A stretch of DNA of 64,000 bases from Serinicoccus profundi (lineage in GTDB: Bacteria; Actinomycetota; Actinomycetes; Actinomycetales; Dermatophilaceae): assembly GCF_008001015.1 (NCBI RefSeq), contig NZ_CP042862.1:124001-188000 (forward strand). The letters run 5' to 3'. The notes beneath the pieces were generated by a model that was not told where the DNA came from, did not search any database, and worked only from the letters and a program-made list of their open reading frames with translations. Of this stretch, positions 1 through 9,074 are shown in pieces. The position numbers and the translations under genes were made by a program. Position 1 is the stretch's first letter. Every line of letters starts with the position of its first letter.

Positions 1-654
1 GGCTTCCACGCGGGCGACGCCCGTACGCTGGAGCGCACGGTCGCGGCCGCCGCCGCGCGGGGGGTCGTCATCGGCGCGCAGGTGGCCTACCGCGACCTCG
101 CGGGCTTCGGTCGGCGCTTCGTCGATGTCGATCCGGCGGACCTCGAGGCCGACGTGCTCTACCAGCTCGGCGCGCTCGAGGCGATGTGCCGCGTCGCCGG
201 GACCCGGGTCGCCTACCTCAAGCCGCACGGGGCGCTCTACCACGCGGTCGGTCGCCACGAGGGCCAGGCGCGGGCGCTGCTGCGCGCGATGAGCAGGTAT
301 GACGTGTCCCTCCCGCTCCTGCACCAGGCGGGATCGCTGGTGTCGGGGCTGGCGCAGGAGGGCGAGGTGCAGGTCGTGGCCGAGGCCTTCGCCGACCGCG
401 GCTACCTGCCGGACGGCACCCTCGTGCCGCGTTTGGAGGACGGCGCCGTGCTGCACGACCCGCAGGCGGTCGCCGCCCGGATGGTCCGGCTCGTGCGGGA
501 CGGGCTGGTGGAGGCGGTCGACGGCTCCGACGTGGCCGTGCAGGTCGCCTCGATCTGCACGCACGGCGACTCCCCGGGGGCGGTCGCGATGGCCCGGGCG
601 GTGCGCTCGGCCCTGGAGGACGACGGGGTCGAGCTCGCCGCCTTCGCCGGGTGA
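1..654 (+). CDS. pxpA: 5-oxoprolinase subunit PxpA (LamB/YcsF family), 5' partial
   Basis: This is the C-terminal part of subunit A of the ATP-dependent 5-oxoprolinase PxpABC, which opens cytosolic 5-oxoproline (pyroglutamate) to glutamate. Frame 1 is open from the first base and encodes GFHAGD, a family motif, so the true start lies upstream of the window and the GTG at 82 is internal. About 217 residues are visible of a usual ~250. Other landmarks are YLKPHGALYH near visible residue 72 and ICTHGD near the C-terminus. The stop overlaps the pxpB start in a GTGA at 651-654, which implies translational coupling of pxpA, pxpB and pxpC. The assignment rests on these motifs plus the gene order. 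Confidence 0.93.
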   Translation, partial: GFHAGDARTLERTVAAAAARGVVIGAQVAYRDLAGFGRRFVDVDPADLEADVLYQLGALEAMCRVAGTRVAYLKPHGALYHAVGRHEGQARALLRAMSRYDVSLPLLHQAGSLVSGLAQEGEVQVVAEAFADRGYLPDGTLVPRLEDGAVLHDPQAVAARMVRLVRDGLVEAVDGSDVAVQVASICTHGDSPGAVAMARAVRSALEDDGVELAAFAG

Positions 655-1343
655 GCGCGGTGGAGGTCACGCTGCTGCCGATGGGTCGGGAGGCCGTGCT
701 CGTGGAGGTGGCGGGGACGGGGGAGGTGCTGGCCCTCGCGGACGCCCTGCACGAGCAGGGCGGGCGGCAGGACGCGCCCACGTGGGTGCGGAGCCTCGCC
801 GAGGTCGTGCCGGCCGCGCGCACCCTGCTGCTGCGCGTCGCCGAGCCCAGGGACGTCCCCGCGGTCCGGGCCGGGGTGGTCACGCTGGCCGCCTCGCTCG
901 ACGTCGCGACCGCCGGGCACCCAGGAGGTCAGGAGCCCGGGGTGGGGCGGGGTGCGCCGGACACGCCGGTGGTGACCCTCCCCGTCACCTACGACGGTGC
1001 CGACCTCGCCGACGTGGCGCGGCTCATCGGGCTGGACGAGCAGGAGGTGGTGGAGGCGCATACGGGGTCGGCCTGGCGGGTGGGCTTCATCGGTTTCGCT
1101 CCCGGCTTCGCCTACCTCGTCGGCGGCGACCCCCGGCTGCACGTGCCCCGCCGCGAGACCCCGCGCACCCGGGTGCCCGCGGGGTCGGTGGGGCTGGCGG
1201 GCGAGTTCGGTGGGATCTACCCCCGCCCCTCGCCGGGCGGCTGGCAGCTCATCGGCCGCACCGAGGTCACCCTGTGGGACCTCGACCGGGACCCTCCGGC
1301 CCTCCTGCAGCCCGGCACGCTCGTGCGCTTCGAGGCGCTCTGA
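651..1343 (+). CDS. pxpB: 5-oxoprolinase subunit PxpB (KipI family)
   Basis: This 230-residue protein matches the KipI-type subunit of 5-oxoprolinase in length and motifs. The carboxyltransferase-like C-terminal half carries GFAPGFAYL (about residues 148-156) followed by PRRETPRTRVPAGSVGLAG, the family signature. It starts with GTG in a 4-base overlap with pxpA and ends in a TGATG junction with pxpC, so the three subunits are read as one operon. KipI homologues also act as kinase inhibitors in Bacillus, but the pxpABC order favours the oxoprolinase role. Confidence 0.93.
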   Translation: MSAVEVTLLPMGREAVLVEVAGTGEVLALADALHEQGGRQDAPTWVRSLAEVVPAARTLLLRVAEPRDVPAVRAGVVTLAASLDVATAGHPGGQEPGVGRGAPDTPVVTLPVTYDGADLADVARLIGLDEQEVVEAHTGSAWRVGFIGFAPGFAYLVGGDPRLHVPRRETPRTRVPAGSVGLAGEFGGIYPRPSPGGWQLIGRTEVTLWDLDRDPPALLQPGTLVRFEAL

Positions 1344-2209
1344 TGGCCGCCCTGGAGGTGCTCGACGTCGGCCCCCTGGTGCTCGTGCAGGACCTCGGCC
1401 GCCCCGGCCTGGCCGCGCTCGGGGTCGGCCGCTCCGGCGCCGCGGACCGCGGGGCTCACCGGCTGGGGGCCCGCGTCCTGGCCCAGCGCGAGTCGCTCGC
1501 GGGTCTCGAGGTGCTGCTCGGGGGGTGCACGCTGCAGGCGCGGGGCGCGGTGACCGTCGCCCTCACCGGCGCCGCGGCGCCCGTCTCCGTCGACGGGCGG
1601 GCGGTCGCGTGGGGTGCGCCCGTCCGGCTCGGGGACGGGCAGCGCCTGCAGATCGGCCTGCCCACGTCGGGGGTGCGCAGCTACCTCGCGGTGCGGGGAG
1701 GGCTGGACGTGCCCGCGGTCCTCGGCTCGCGCAGCCGTGACACGCTCGCCGGTCTGGGGCCTGAGCCGCTGCGTCCCGGCGACGTGCTCCCGGTGGGACG
1801 ACCCCCGCAGGAGGCGCCGCTGCTCGACCAGGTGCCGCCCCCTCGGGCGCCGACCGGAGCCCTGGTGATGTACGTCACCCCCGGGCCGCGGGCCGACTGG
1901 CTGGCGGACCCGACCGCGCTCACGACCGCGGAGTGGACGGTCAGCGAGCGCAGCGACCGGGTGGGCACCCGGCTCACCGGGCCGGCGCTCGGGCGGGCGC
2001 GGGCCTACCGCGACCGGGAGCTCGCGAGCGAGCCGATGGTGCGGGGCGCCATCCAGGTGCCGGCCGACGGCCAGCCGGTCGTCTTCGGGGCCGACCACCC
2101 GGTGACCGGTGGTTATCCCGTCGTCGGCGTCGTCGACCCGGCTGACGTCGACCGACTGAGCCAGGCGGAGCCCGAGCGGCGGGTGCGCCTCGTGACCGCG
2201 CATCCGTGA
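1343..2209 (+). CDS. pxpC: 5-oxoprolinase subunit PxpC (KipA / biotin-dependent carboxyltransferase family)
   Basis: This 288-residue protein is the KipA-like subunit of PxpABC. The start is the ATG at 1343, whose A is the last base of the pxpB stop (TGATG). The protein then begins MAALEVLDVGPLVLVQDLGRPG; the QDLGRPG motif and the later SDRVGTRLTG and FGADHPVTGGYP segments are typical of the family. The same frame is open far upstream inside pxpA and pxpB, but that extension is only GC-rich shadow. A strong hairpin 22 bases after the stop ends the operon. Confidence 0.93.
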   Translation: MAALEVLDVGPLVLVQDLGRPGLAALGVGRSGAADRGAHRLGARVLAQRESLAGLEVLLGGCTLQARGAVTVALTGAAAPVSVDGRAVAWGAPVRLGDGQRLQIGLPTSGVRSYLAVRGGLDVPAVLGSRSRDTLAGLGPEPLRPGDVLPVGRPPQEAPLLDQVPPPRAPTGALVMYVTPGPRADWLADPTALTTAEWTVSERSDRVGTRLTGPALGRARAYRDRELASEPMVRGAIQVPADGQPVVFGADHPVTGGYPVVGVVDPADVDRLSQAEPERRVRLVTAHP

Positions 2210-2230
2210 GCAGACGGTGGGGGGCATGAG

Positions 2231-2269
2231 GAAGGGCGCGTCGGTCCCGTGACAGCCGACGCGCCCTTC
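2231..2269 (+). terminator. Rho-independent-type hairpin after pxpABC
   Basis: GAAGGGCGCGTCGG at 2231-2244 pairs perfectly with CCGACGCGCCCTTC at 2256-2269 (14 bp stem, 11-base loop). It lies 22 bases after the pxpC stop. There is only a weak T-containing tail (TCTCGT), as is usual in high-GC actinomycetes. The rest of 2210-2507 shows no convincing gene. Confidence 0.8.
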
Positions 2270-2507
2270 TCGTCAGGCAGCCAGCCCCTCCCCGGGGACG
2301 TGGACGAGAACGGGCGCGCAGGGGGGTGTGCCCGCATCCCATCCACGTCGTGTCTGACGTGCCTGGCCGATCAGCAGACGCCGTTGCGAGCGCCTCCGAA
2401 CGACATCTCCACGCTAACCCGGGGTCGGCAAAGACGGGGTATACCGAAGGTAAGGACTTGGTCAAGTCTCACGAGGGCTCCGAGGCCGATGATCAGGAGG
2501 TCTGTCG

Positions 2508-4058
2508 GTGTCGTGCGTCACACTGGCGGGTATGCAGCTGGCCCAGGTCACCGGGACGTCCGCCGCGGTCGCCGCGACCCGGTCGCGCACCGACAAGACA
2601 TCCCTGCTCGCGCAGACGCTCACCGAGGTCGCCGGTGGGGAGGCGCTGCCGCGTGAGGTCGAGGTGGTCGCCGACTACCTCGCCGGCACCCTGCCCCAAC
2701 GCACCGTCGGTGTCGGGTGGCGCAGCCTGCGCGACCGCCCGGCGCCCGCGGCTGCCGCGTCGCTGTCGGTGCTCGAGGTCGACGCGGCGCTCACCGACCT
2801 CAAGGAGCTCATCGGGGCCGGCTCGACCGCCGCCCGCACGGGTGCGCTGCGCGACCTGCTCTCCCGCGCGACGGCTCAGGAGCAGGACTGGCTCGTCGGG
2901 CTGCTGACCGGTGAGCTGCGCCAGGGAGCCGGCGACGGGGTGCTCCTGCCGGCCATCGCCCGCGCGGCCGACGTGCCGGAGCCCCTGGTGCGGCGGGCCG
3001 TCATGCTCGCCGGCTTCCCCGGACCGGTCGCCCGGGCCGCGCTGACCGGAGGGGCGGCGGCGCTGGAGGAGGTCCGCCTCGAGGTCGGTCGCCCGCTGCG
3101 GCCGATGCTCGCGGGCTCCGAGCCCGACGTCGCGTCGGCGGTCAGCGGCCAGGCCGAGGTGGCGTTGGACCTCAAGCTCGACGGCATCCGGCTCCAGGCC
3201 CACCTCGACCGTGAGGCGACCCCGCCGGTCCGGCTCTTCACCCGGAGCCTGGAGGAGATCACCGACCGGCTGCCCGAGGTGGTGGAGGCGGTCGCGGCCC
3301 TGCCCGCGCGGACGGCGGTCCTCGACGGCGAGGTCATCGTGCTCGACGACGACGGCCGACCGCGTCCTTTCCAGGTCACCGGTGCCCGGACGGCCTCGCG
3401 CACCGACCCGGCGGAGCTGGCGCGCACGACCCCGGTGACGACCTACCTCTTCGACCTGCTGCACCTCGACGGCGCCGACCTCGTCGATCACCCGGCGCAG
3501 CAGCGGTGGGCGGCGCTCGCCGACCTGGCGCCCGATCTCGTGGTGGAGCGTCTGTCCACGGCCGACCCGACGCGGGCGCAGGAGTTCTTCGACGACGTCG
3601 TGGCGCGCGGGCACGAGGGCGTCGTCGTCAAGGACCCGCAGGCGCCCTACGCCGCGGGGCGCCGGGGCGCCGGCTGGGTCAAGGTCAAGCCCCGCCGCAC
3701 GGCCGATCTCGTCGTCACCGGGGTGGAGTGGGGCAGCGGGCGGCGCCAGGGGTGGCTGTCCAACATCCACCTGGCGGCGCTCGGGACCGACGGGGAGCTG
3801 GTGATGGTCGGCAAGACCTTCAAGGGGATGACCGATGAGACCCTGCGCTGGCAGACCGAGCGGTTCCTCGCGCTGGAGACCTCCCGCGAAGGGCACGTGG
3901 TGCACGTGCGCCCCGAGCAGGTGGTCGAGATCGCCTACGACGCGGTGCAGACCTCGCGGCGCTATCCCGGCGGCCTCGCCCTGCGCTTCGCCCGGGTCCT
4001 GCGCTACCGCGACGACAAGGGCGCCGACGAGGCGGACACCCTCGACTCCCTGCGCTGA
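2508..4058 (+). CDS. ATP-dependent DNA ligase (LigB-like)
   Basis: This is a 516-residue nick-sealing ligase of the actinobacterial LigB type. Nucleotidyltransferase motifs are visible: KLDGIR with the adenylated Lys near residue 223 (motif I), EVIVLDDDG (motif III), HEGVVVKDP (motif IV) and GWVKVKP (motif V), preceded by an N-terminal alpha-helical DNA-binding domain and followed by an OB-fold region. AGGAGG at 2495-2500 lies 7 bases before the GTG at 2508 and supports that start. However, family members usually begin near MQLAQVTGTSAAVAATRSR, which corresponds to the ATG at 2532, so the true start could be 24 bases later. Accessory role in repair or recombination is inferred. Confidence 0.92.
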   Translation: MSCVTLAGMQLAQVTGTSAAVAATRSRTDKTSLLAQTLTEVAGGEALPREVEVVADYLAGTLPQRTVGVGWRSLRDRPAPAAAASLSVLEVDAALTDLKELIGAGSTAARTGALRDLLSRATAQEQDWLVGLLTGELRQGAGDGVLLPAIARAADVPEPLVRRAVMLAGFPGPVARAALTGGAAALEEVRLEVGRPLRPMLAGSEPDVASAVSGQAEVALDLKLDGIRLQAHLDREATPPVRLFTRSLEEITDRLPEVVEAVAALPARTAVLDGEVIVLDDDGRPRPFQVTGARTASRTDPAELARTTPVTTYLFDLLHLDGADLVDHPAQQRWAALADLAPDLVVERLSTADPTRAQEFFDDVVARGHEGVVVKDPQAPYAAGRRGAGWVKVKPRRTADLVVTGVEWGSGRRQGWLSNIHLAALGTDGELVMVGKTFKGMTDETLRWQTERFLALETSREGHVVHVRPEQVVEIAYDAVQTSRRYPGGLALRFARVLRYRDDKGADEADTLDSLR

Positions 4059-4140
4059 CCCTTCCTACCACCCTCACCCTGACCCCCACCCTGACCCTCA
4101 CCCCCATCCCCACCCTCACCCCCATCCCCCTCCCCATCCC
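4059..4140. repeat. C-rich pyrimidine tract with G-quadruplex potential on the minus strand
   Basis: Directly after the ligase stop the plus strand is a run of CACCC, CATCCC and CTGACCC phrases with many C-runs of three or more. The minus strand therefore carries a dense series of G-runs separated by short spacers such as GTGA and GAT, which could fold as a G-quadruplex. The tract leads straight into the 32-bp array. I see no gene here. Confidence 0.75.
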
Positions 4141-4141
4141 G

Positions 4142-4324
4142 ACCGAGCGCCGCAGATGGTCGCTCTCACCCCCACCGGGCGTCGCAGATGGTCGCTCTCA
4201 CCCCCACCGAGCGTCGCAGATGGTCGCTGTCACCCCCACCGAGCGCCGCAGATGGTCGCTCTCACCGCCACCGAGCGCCGCAGATGGTCGCTCTCACCGC
4301 CACCGAGCGCCGCAGATGGCTTCT
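4142..4324. repeat. Tandem array, six copies of a 32-bp unit
   Basis: The phrase ACCGAGCGCCGCAGATGG recurs with an exact 32-base period at 4142, 4174, 4206, 4238, 4270 and 4302, with few substitutions; copies 2 and 3 have GCGTCGCAG. Each unit also has a short inverted repeat, GAGCG to CGCTC. There are no unique spacers, so it is a minisatellite and not a CRISPR. It ends about 12 bases before the lipoprotein stop at 4336. Confidence 0.93.
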
Positions 4325-4335
4325 GCGGTGACGGG

Positions 4336-4869
4336 CTAACCTTCGTCCGCGACACAGGGCGACTGCACGTCCACCTGCACACGGGCGTCTCCCCAGGGGG
4401 TGATGGTGACCCTGAACCCCTCGGCGTTCTGGTGGTAGCTCACCAGGTCTCCCTCGGGTGCGGGGTTGTCGAGCTCCTCCCACCCATTCTGCTGCAACCA
4501 GTCGCGGGCGAGCTGAGCCTGCTGAGCCTCGAGCTCCGGATCTTTGTCCTCGGCGACGCGCAGACGTGCTGTCTCGGCCCATGACGTGCTGTCGGAGGCC
4601 GTGGTGAAGAGGCATGCGCGGAGACTGCCGGGCGCCATCTGCTCCTCCAGGTCAGGCTTGTCCGGCAGGTCGAACTGGTCCCACAGGGTCTCCAGGATCG
4701 CTCGCACCTGGGGCTGCTGTGCGCGCGCGGCGTCTTCGGCGGTGCCGCTCATGGTGGTTCCTTCCGTCGTGGAGGCCGGGGAGGAGGTGGAGGGGCCATC
4801 GCCACGATCGGCCGCACATCCCGTGAGCACGGTGGCCAGGAGGGCCAGCCCGGTGCCTGCCCGCCTCAC
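4336..4869 (-). CDS. putative secreted lipoprotein
   Basis: This 177-residue protein begins VRRAGTGLALLATVLTGCAAD, a short signal peptide with a lipobox (LTGC) followed by a Ser/Thr-rich linker. I recognise no family in the mature part, which contains WAETARLRVAEDKD and WLQQNGWEEL and ends with a single Cys. I chose the GTG at 4869 because it overlaps the stop of the upstream hydrolase as GTGA and places the signal peptide at the very N-terminus; a longer open frame upstream would bury it. It is the last gene of a three-gene minus-strand operon with the WXG-like protein and the DUF1023 hydrolase, so a cell-surface role with that pair is inferred. Confidence 0.75.
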   Translation of the reverse strand: MRRAGTGLALLATVLTGCAADRGDGPSTSSPASTTEGTTMSGTAEDAARAQQPQVRAILETLWDQFDLPDKPDLEEQMAPGSLRACLFTTASDSTSWAETARLRVAEDKDPELEAQQAQLARDWLQQNGWEELDNPAPEGDLVSYHQNAEGFRVTITPWGDARVQVDVQSPCVADEG

Positions 4870-7137
4870 GTCGATCCGCCGCTGCCGAAGCTCCCGCCGA
4901 GGGGCCCCGGTGCCATGATCTCGGGCTGGCTCTGCTCCCACGGAGACTCCAGATCGTCGATGGGCACGGGGTCGGTGCCAGGGTAGCCGGGGTCGTCGTA
5001 GACGTTGTCCGGGGCGAACCAGTCGCCATCCTCGCGGTAGGGGATGACCTCACCCCCGGTGATCACCCCGACGAGGTTGGTCCACGAGTCTGTGGGGGGA
5101 GTGACCACCCACCCGTGCGAGTCCGCTCCTTCGAGCCGGTCACCGACCTCGACGCCGTCCGGTAGCGGATCCCTGGAAGAGGGCTCGAGCCACCGACCCG
5201 TCTCCAGACGGGTGAACTGGTCGGTGTCGAGCGGGTCGTTGCCGTGCCCCCAGTCCTCCGGCAGGCCGACCCACCACCGGACGTTCTCCGACTCCTGCGC
5301 GAGGCGGATGGTGTCGCCGGGGGCCGTCATGGTGAACCGTTGGACGTGGCGGTCCTCCCCGTCCCAGGTCTGCGTCGGATAGGACTCCGGGGTGGTGGGC
5401 TGCGCCCCACGGGTCCAGGGGCGGCGGTAGTGGCCGATGAAGCCCCAGTCCCGATCCCGAGGGCGCGATGAGGAGGGTGCGGTCGACGTCGATGCCGTAG
5501 ACGTCGGCGAAGCCGACGATGCCACCCCCCGCCGAGTGGCCGGCCGCCGTGACCGCCCGCTCGGGCATGCCCAGCCCCTCCACGAAGCGCAGCAGCGCCT
5601 GACCACCCTCCTCGGAGTAGCGCGTCTGCGTCGCGTCGGAGGCCACCGAGTCGGGCAGGTCAATGCCCATCCAGGTGATCGTGCTCGTCCCTTGTCGCGC
5701 GACCGACTCCATGTTGTCGGGGTACTTCGCGATGCTGGCCATGTCCGTGGTCGTCCCCGGCACGAAGATCCCGACGTTCTCGCTGTCGAACTCGCCGTGC
5801 CACTCGGCATACCGGCCGTCCCCTCGCGGATCGAAGAGCAGGATCGCCCGCCGGTCGGCGGACAGCACGAGTCCGGCCTCGTCCGTGACGTCGGAGAAAC
5901 GCAGCTCGGGGTCGGGCGTGACCAGCTCTTCGTAGAACTCCAGTCGATCCCGTGACCTCTCCAGCTCCTGGTCACGCAGCCGGAAGTCGTGCAGCATCGT
6001 CTGCGCGCCGTCGCCCATGAGACCGTCGACGAGCTGCTCGCCCAGCCAGTCCGGATACCACCCCGGGAGGCTGTCGAGCACGTCCTCGCGCGTGGTCGCG
6101 TTGTCGGGCAGGGCCTCGAGCAGCGCCAGTCGGCGCTGCTCCAGATCGATGGCGCTCTCGATGAGCAGCTGGTTGGCTGCCGCCCGGTGCTCCACCGGTA
6201 TGCCGTCCAGGCCGCCGATGAGCGTGGGGTAGAGCAGGCGCAGCCGGCGTTGCGCCTCCGGGGTCAGCCCGGCCCAGTAGTCGCGGATCCCCGCGATCGC
6301 CCGGGGGTCGGTGACCTGGCCGTCCTCGAGCTCCCCGATCCGGCTCCACAGCCCGGACAGCACCGGGTCGTCGGCGTTGTGCGGCGCGTAGTCGGTCGCG
6401 AGGGCCGCCATGACGTGCGGGTTGCGCTGAAGGAACCCGGCGAGCCGCTGCGGGTCGAGCTCGTCCAGCAGGGCGCGCACGGCGTTCGGGTCCTCCGCCC
6501 CCGCGATGCGAGCCAGCAGGATCTCATCGGCCCGGCTGTTGACCAGGCCGTGGTCGCGGAAGATCCGCCACGTCCCCTCCGGTGCCTGCGAGCGGGTGAA
6601 GCTCGCGGTGGACGAGCCGGGCTCCAGGCCGGCCAGGGAGGACCGGACCTGGGCCATGGTGTCGCGGCACCCCCGGTCTGCGGTGCGCAGCATCTCCTTC
6701 GGATGGTCGGTGCGCCCGCGCAGGGTGTCCTCCTGACGCCGCACCTCCTCCCAGTCGATGACGCTCACCTGCTCGCCGACATCGCCGCGGACCTCTGTGA
6801 ACGGCCGGTCGGCGTGCAGCGCGTCCCAGTCCCGCTGGATGTCGCGCAACGTCGGGCCGTGGTCGGCCAGCGCCCGCGCCAGGGCGTCGAGAGCGCCGCC
6901 CGCCGCGCGGAGGTCCTCCTGCAGGATCCGTAGTCCGTCCTGAGTCGGGTCGGCAGCGTCGTCGGCGCGGTCGGTGATCTGACCCTCCCAGCCCAGGGCG
7001 GAGGCCGCCTGACCGAGCGTGCGGCGCAGGCCCGCCCGCTCGTCGTCCACGACGTCGGCGGCGTCGCGCAGCCCCCGGGCGGCCGTCCGCAGCGGCTCGG
7101 CGTCGGCGACCATCCAGTCGGGGATCTCCAGGCTCAT
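4866..7137 (-). pseudogene. DUF1023-type alpha/beta hydrolase with N-terminal WXG-like region, frameshifted
   Basis: About 756 residues once corrected. The N-terminus (MSLEIPDWMVADAEPLRTAARGL and following) is helical and resembles proteins handled by type VII secretion. The C-terminal half is a DUF1023 alpha/beta hydrolase with the nucleophile elbow GHSAGG. The frame starting at 7137 reads TLLIAPS and then turns to nonsense; the correct continuation, DRDWGFIGHYRRPW, is in another frame. Removing one C from the CCC at about 5456-5458 (plus strand) restores APSDRDWGF. The C-terminal frame ends in a GTGA overlap with the lipoprotein gene, which supports it. The start forms an ATGA overlap with the 87-residue gene upstream. 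Either a sequencing error in a short C-run or a real lesion. Confidence 0.82.
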
Positions 7138-7397
7138 CGCTCGCCGGTGGCCTCGGCGGTGTGGTCGGCGAGCGTCACCATGCCCTCCTCCAGCGTCGCG
7201 AGCTCCCGCCCGGCGTCCACCAGGCGCTGACGACCGACGGCCTGGAGGTCGGCGAGGGTGGCGGCGGTCAAGGAGCCGGCCAGTGGCCCGGCCAGTCCCG
7301 CCACGGCCACGTCGTCCGAGGCACCGTCAAGAGCGTCGCCGCCCACGCCCAGCGCCCGCGCGGCCTCCCGCGTCGCGGTGATGTCGATCCGTGGCAT
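7134..7397 (-). CDS. small WXG100-like / type VII secretion-associated protein
   Basis: This 87-residue, mostly helical, acidic protein (MPRIDITATREAARALGVGG at the start) has the size and helix-turn-helix look of ESX/WXG100-class proteins, although a canonical WXG is not visible. Its stop overlaps the hydrolase start as ATGA. It is the first gene of the operon that continues into the DUF1023 hydrolase and lipoprotein. The pairing of a small WXG100-type protein with a DUF1023 protein is common in actinomycetes. Function is inferred from size and context only. Confidence 0.7.
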   Translation of the reverse strand: MPRIDITATREAARALGVGGDALDGASDDVAVAGLAGPLAGSLTAATLADLQAVGRQRLVDAGRELATLEEGMVTLADHTAEATGER

Positions 7398-7532
7398 CAA
7401 CCCTCCCTGCCCCGCATGGTAGGTCGATCGGGGCCACGCGCGCTCGTCGTCCGTGCCGTGGCCGGCTGCCGACAGGACACGCGGCCGCGCGTTTGGGACG
7501 ATCAGAGCCCATCCGCCCACAGGAGGTCGACG

Positions 7533-9059
7533 ATGACCCGAGCCAGCGCCAACCTTGCCCACAACCTCGCCACCACGGCGCAGGATCACCCCGACGCGCG
7601 GGCGGTGATCCTCGACGACATGGTGCTGACGTATGCCGACGTCGAGCAGTCCGCACGTCAGCTGGCCGGGTGGCTGCGTGCGCAGGGGATCGGCGAGGGC
7701 GACCGGGTGGCGCTCATGCTCCCCAACGTCCCCGCCTTCCCTGTCCTCTACTACGCGACGCTGCGGCTCGGGGCCGTCGTGGTCCCGATGAACCCGCTGT
7801 TCAAGAAGCGCGAGATCCAGTTCTACCTCGAGGACTCCGGCGCCTCGCTGCTCGCCGCGATGCCCGGCGACGACGCGGTCGCCGCTGCGGAGGCGACCGG
7901 CACCCAGCTGCTCACGGTGGGCCCGGAGGGGCTGAGCGCCTACGTCCACGGTGCGGAGGCGACCGACCCGGTGGAGGAGATCGTGGAGCGCGCCGCCGAC
8001 GACACGGCCGTCATCCTCTACACCTCCGGCACCACGGGCCGACCCAAGGGCGCCGAGCTGACCTGCGACAACCTGCAGACCAACCAGCTCGCGACGACCG
8101 AGACCCTGCTGCACCTCGACTCCTCCGACGTCGTCATGGGCTGCCTGCCGCTCTTCCACGTCTTCGGCATGACGTGCGGCATGAACACCGCCTTCGCGAC
8201 CGGCGCCGCGCTGACGATGATCCCGCGCTTCGACCCGGCCAAGGCGCTGCAGGTCATCGAGCGCGACAAGGTCACCGTCTTCGAGGGGGTGCCGACGATG
8301 TATGGCGCGATGCTGGCCGCCGCGCGCGCCGCCGAGCAGGCGCCGGACCTGTCGACGCTGCGCACCGCCGTGTCGGGCGGGGCCAGCCTGCCGCTGGAGC
8401 TGATGAAGACGTTCGAGGACACCTTCGGGGCGACCATCCTCGAGGGGTACGGCCTCTCCGAGACCTCCCCCGTCGCCTCCTTTAACCACCCGGACGTCGA
8501 GCGTAAGGCCGGCTCGATCGGCATACCGATCCGTGGGGTGGAGCTGAAGCTGGCCGGGCCCGACGGCGCCGAGGTCGGCTCCAGCACGGCGGACGACCCG
8601 CAGATCGGTGAGATCTGCATCCGCGGCGAGAACATCATGAAGGGCTACTGGCAGCGCCCGGACGCGACCGCCGAGGCGATCGACGACGACGGCTGGTTCC
8701 ACTCCGGGGACCTCGCGCGGCGCGACGAGGACGGCTACTACTTCATCGTCGACCGCAAGAAGGACATGATCATCCGCGGCGGGCTCAACATCTACCCGCG
8801 GGAGATCGAGGAGCTGCTCTACGAGCACCCGGCGGTCGCCGAGGCCGCGGTCGTCGGGGTGCCGCACGAGGAGCTCGGCGAGGAGGTCGCGGCCCACGTC
8901 GTGCTCGCCCCCGACGCCCGCGCCACGGAGGAGGAGCTGATCCAGCACGTCAAGGACCAGGTCGCGCCCTACAAGTACCCGCGCACCGTGACCCTCATCG
9001 AGGAGCTGCCCAAGGGCGCGACCGGCAAGATCCTCAAGCGGGAGCTACGTGGTGACTGA
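7533..9059 (+). CDS. long-chain acyl-CoA synthetase (AMP-forming ligase)
   Basis: This 508-residue member of the ANL adenylating superfamily activates a fatty or other carboxylic acid with ATP and CoA. Visible motifs are the P-loop-like YTSGTTGRPKG near residue 163, YGLSETSP near 310, GWFHSGDLARRDEDGYY in the hinge region and PKGATGKILKREL at the C-terminus, with the catalytic Lys. AGGAGG at 7521-7526 precedes the ATG at 7533 by 6 bases, which sets the start. The gene is isolated on the plus strand between two minus-strand type-VII-associated operons. The substrate cannot be told from sequence. Confidence 0.93.
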   Translation: MTRASANLAHNLATTAQDHPDARAVILDDMVLTYADVEQSARQLAGWLRAQGIGEGDRVALMLPNVPAFPVLYYATLRLGAVVVPMNPLFKKREIQFYLEDSGASLLAAMPGDDAVAAAEATGTQLLTVGPEGLSAYVHGAEATDPVEEIVERAADDTAVILYTSGTTGRPKGAELTCDNLQTNQLATTETLLHLDSSDVVMGCLPLFHVFGMTCGMNTAFATGAALTMIPRFDPAKALQVIERDKVTVFEGVPTMYGAMLAAARAAEQAPDLSTLRTAVSGGASLPLELMKTFEDTFGATILEGYGLSETSPVASFNHPDVERKAGSIGIPIRGVELKLAGPDGAEVGSSTADDPQIGEICIRGENIMKGYWQRPDATAEAIDDDGWFHSGDLARRDEDGYYFIVDRKKDMIIRGGLNIYPREIEELLYEHPAVAEAAVVGVPHEELGEEVAAHVVLAPDARATEEELIQHVKDQVAPYKYPRTVTLIEELPKGATGKILKRELRGD

Positions 9060-9074
9060 GGTCGGCGGGAGGGC

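Noticed and set aside
2249-2656. A small gene between pxpC and the ligase
   Set aside because: It starts inside the terminator hairpin, has no ribosome binding site and overlaps the ligase start; no recognisable protein features.
4142-4324. A CRISPR-like regular array
   Set aside because: The 32-base units are contiguous and near-identical, with no unique spacers and no cas genes.
4082-4584. A plus-strand gene running through the C-rich tract and 32-bp array
   Set aside because: The translation is HPHPDP and RRWSLSPP repeats that reflect the DNA repeats, and it overlaps the lipoprotein gene on the other strand.
5440-5475. Programmed ribosomal frameshift in the DUF1023 hydrolase gene
   Set aside because: No slippery heptamer or downstream pseudoknot was seen; the C-run explains it as a simple indel.
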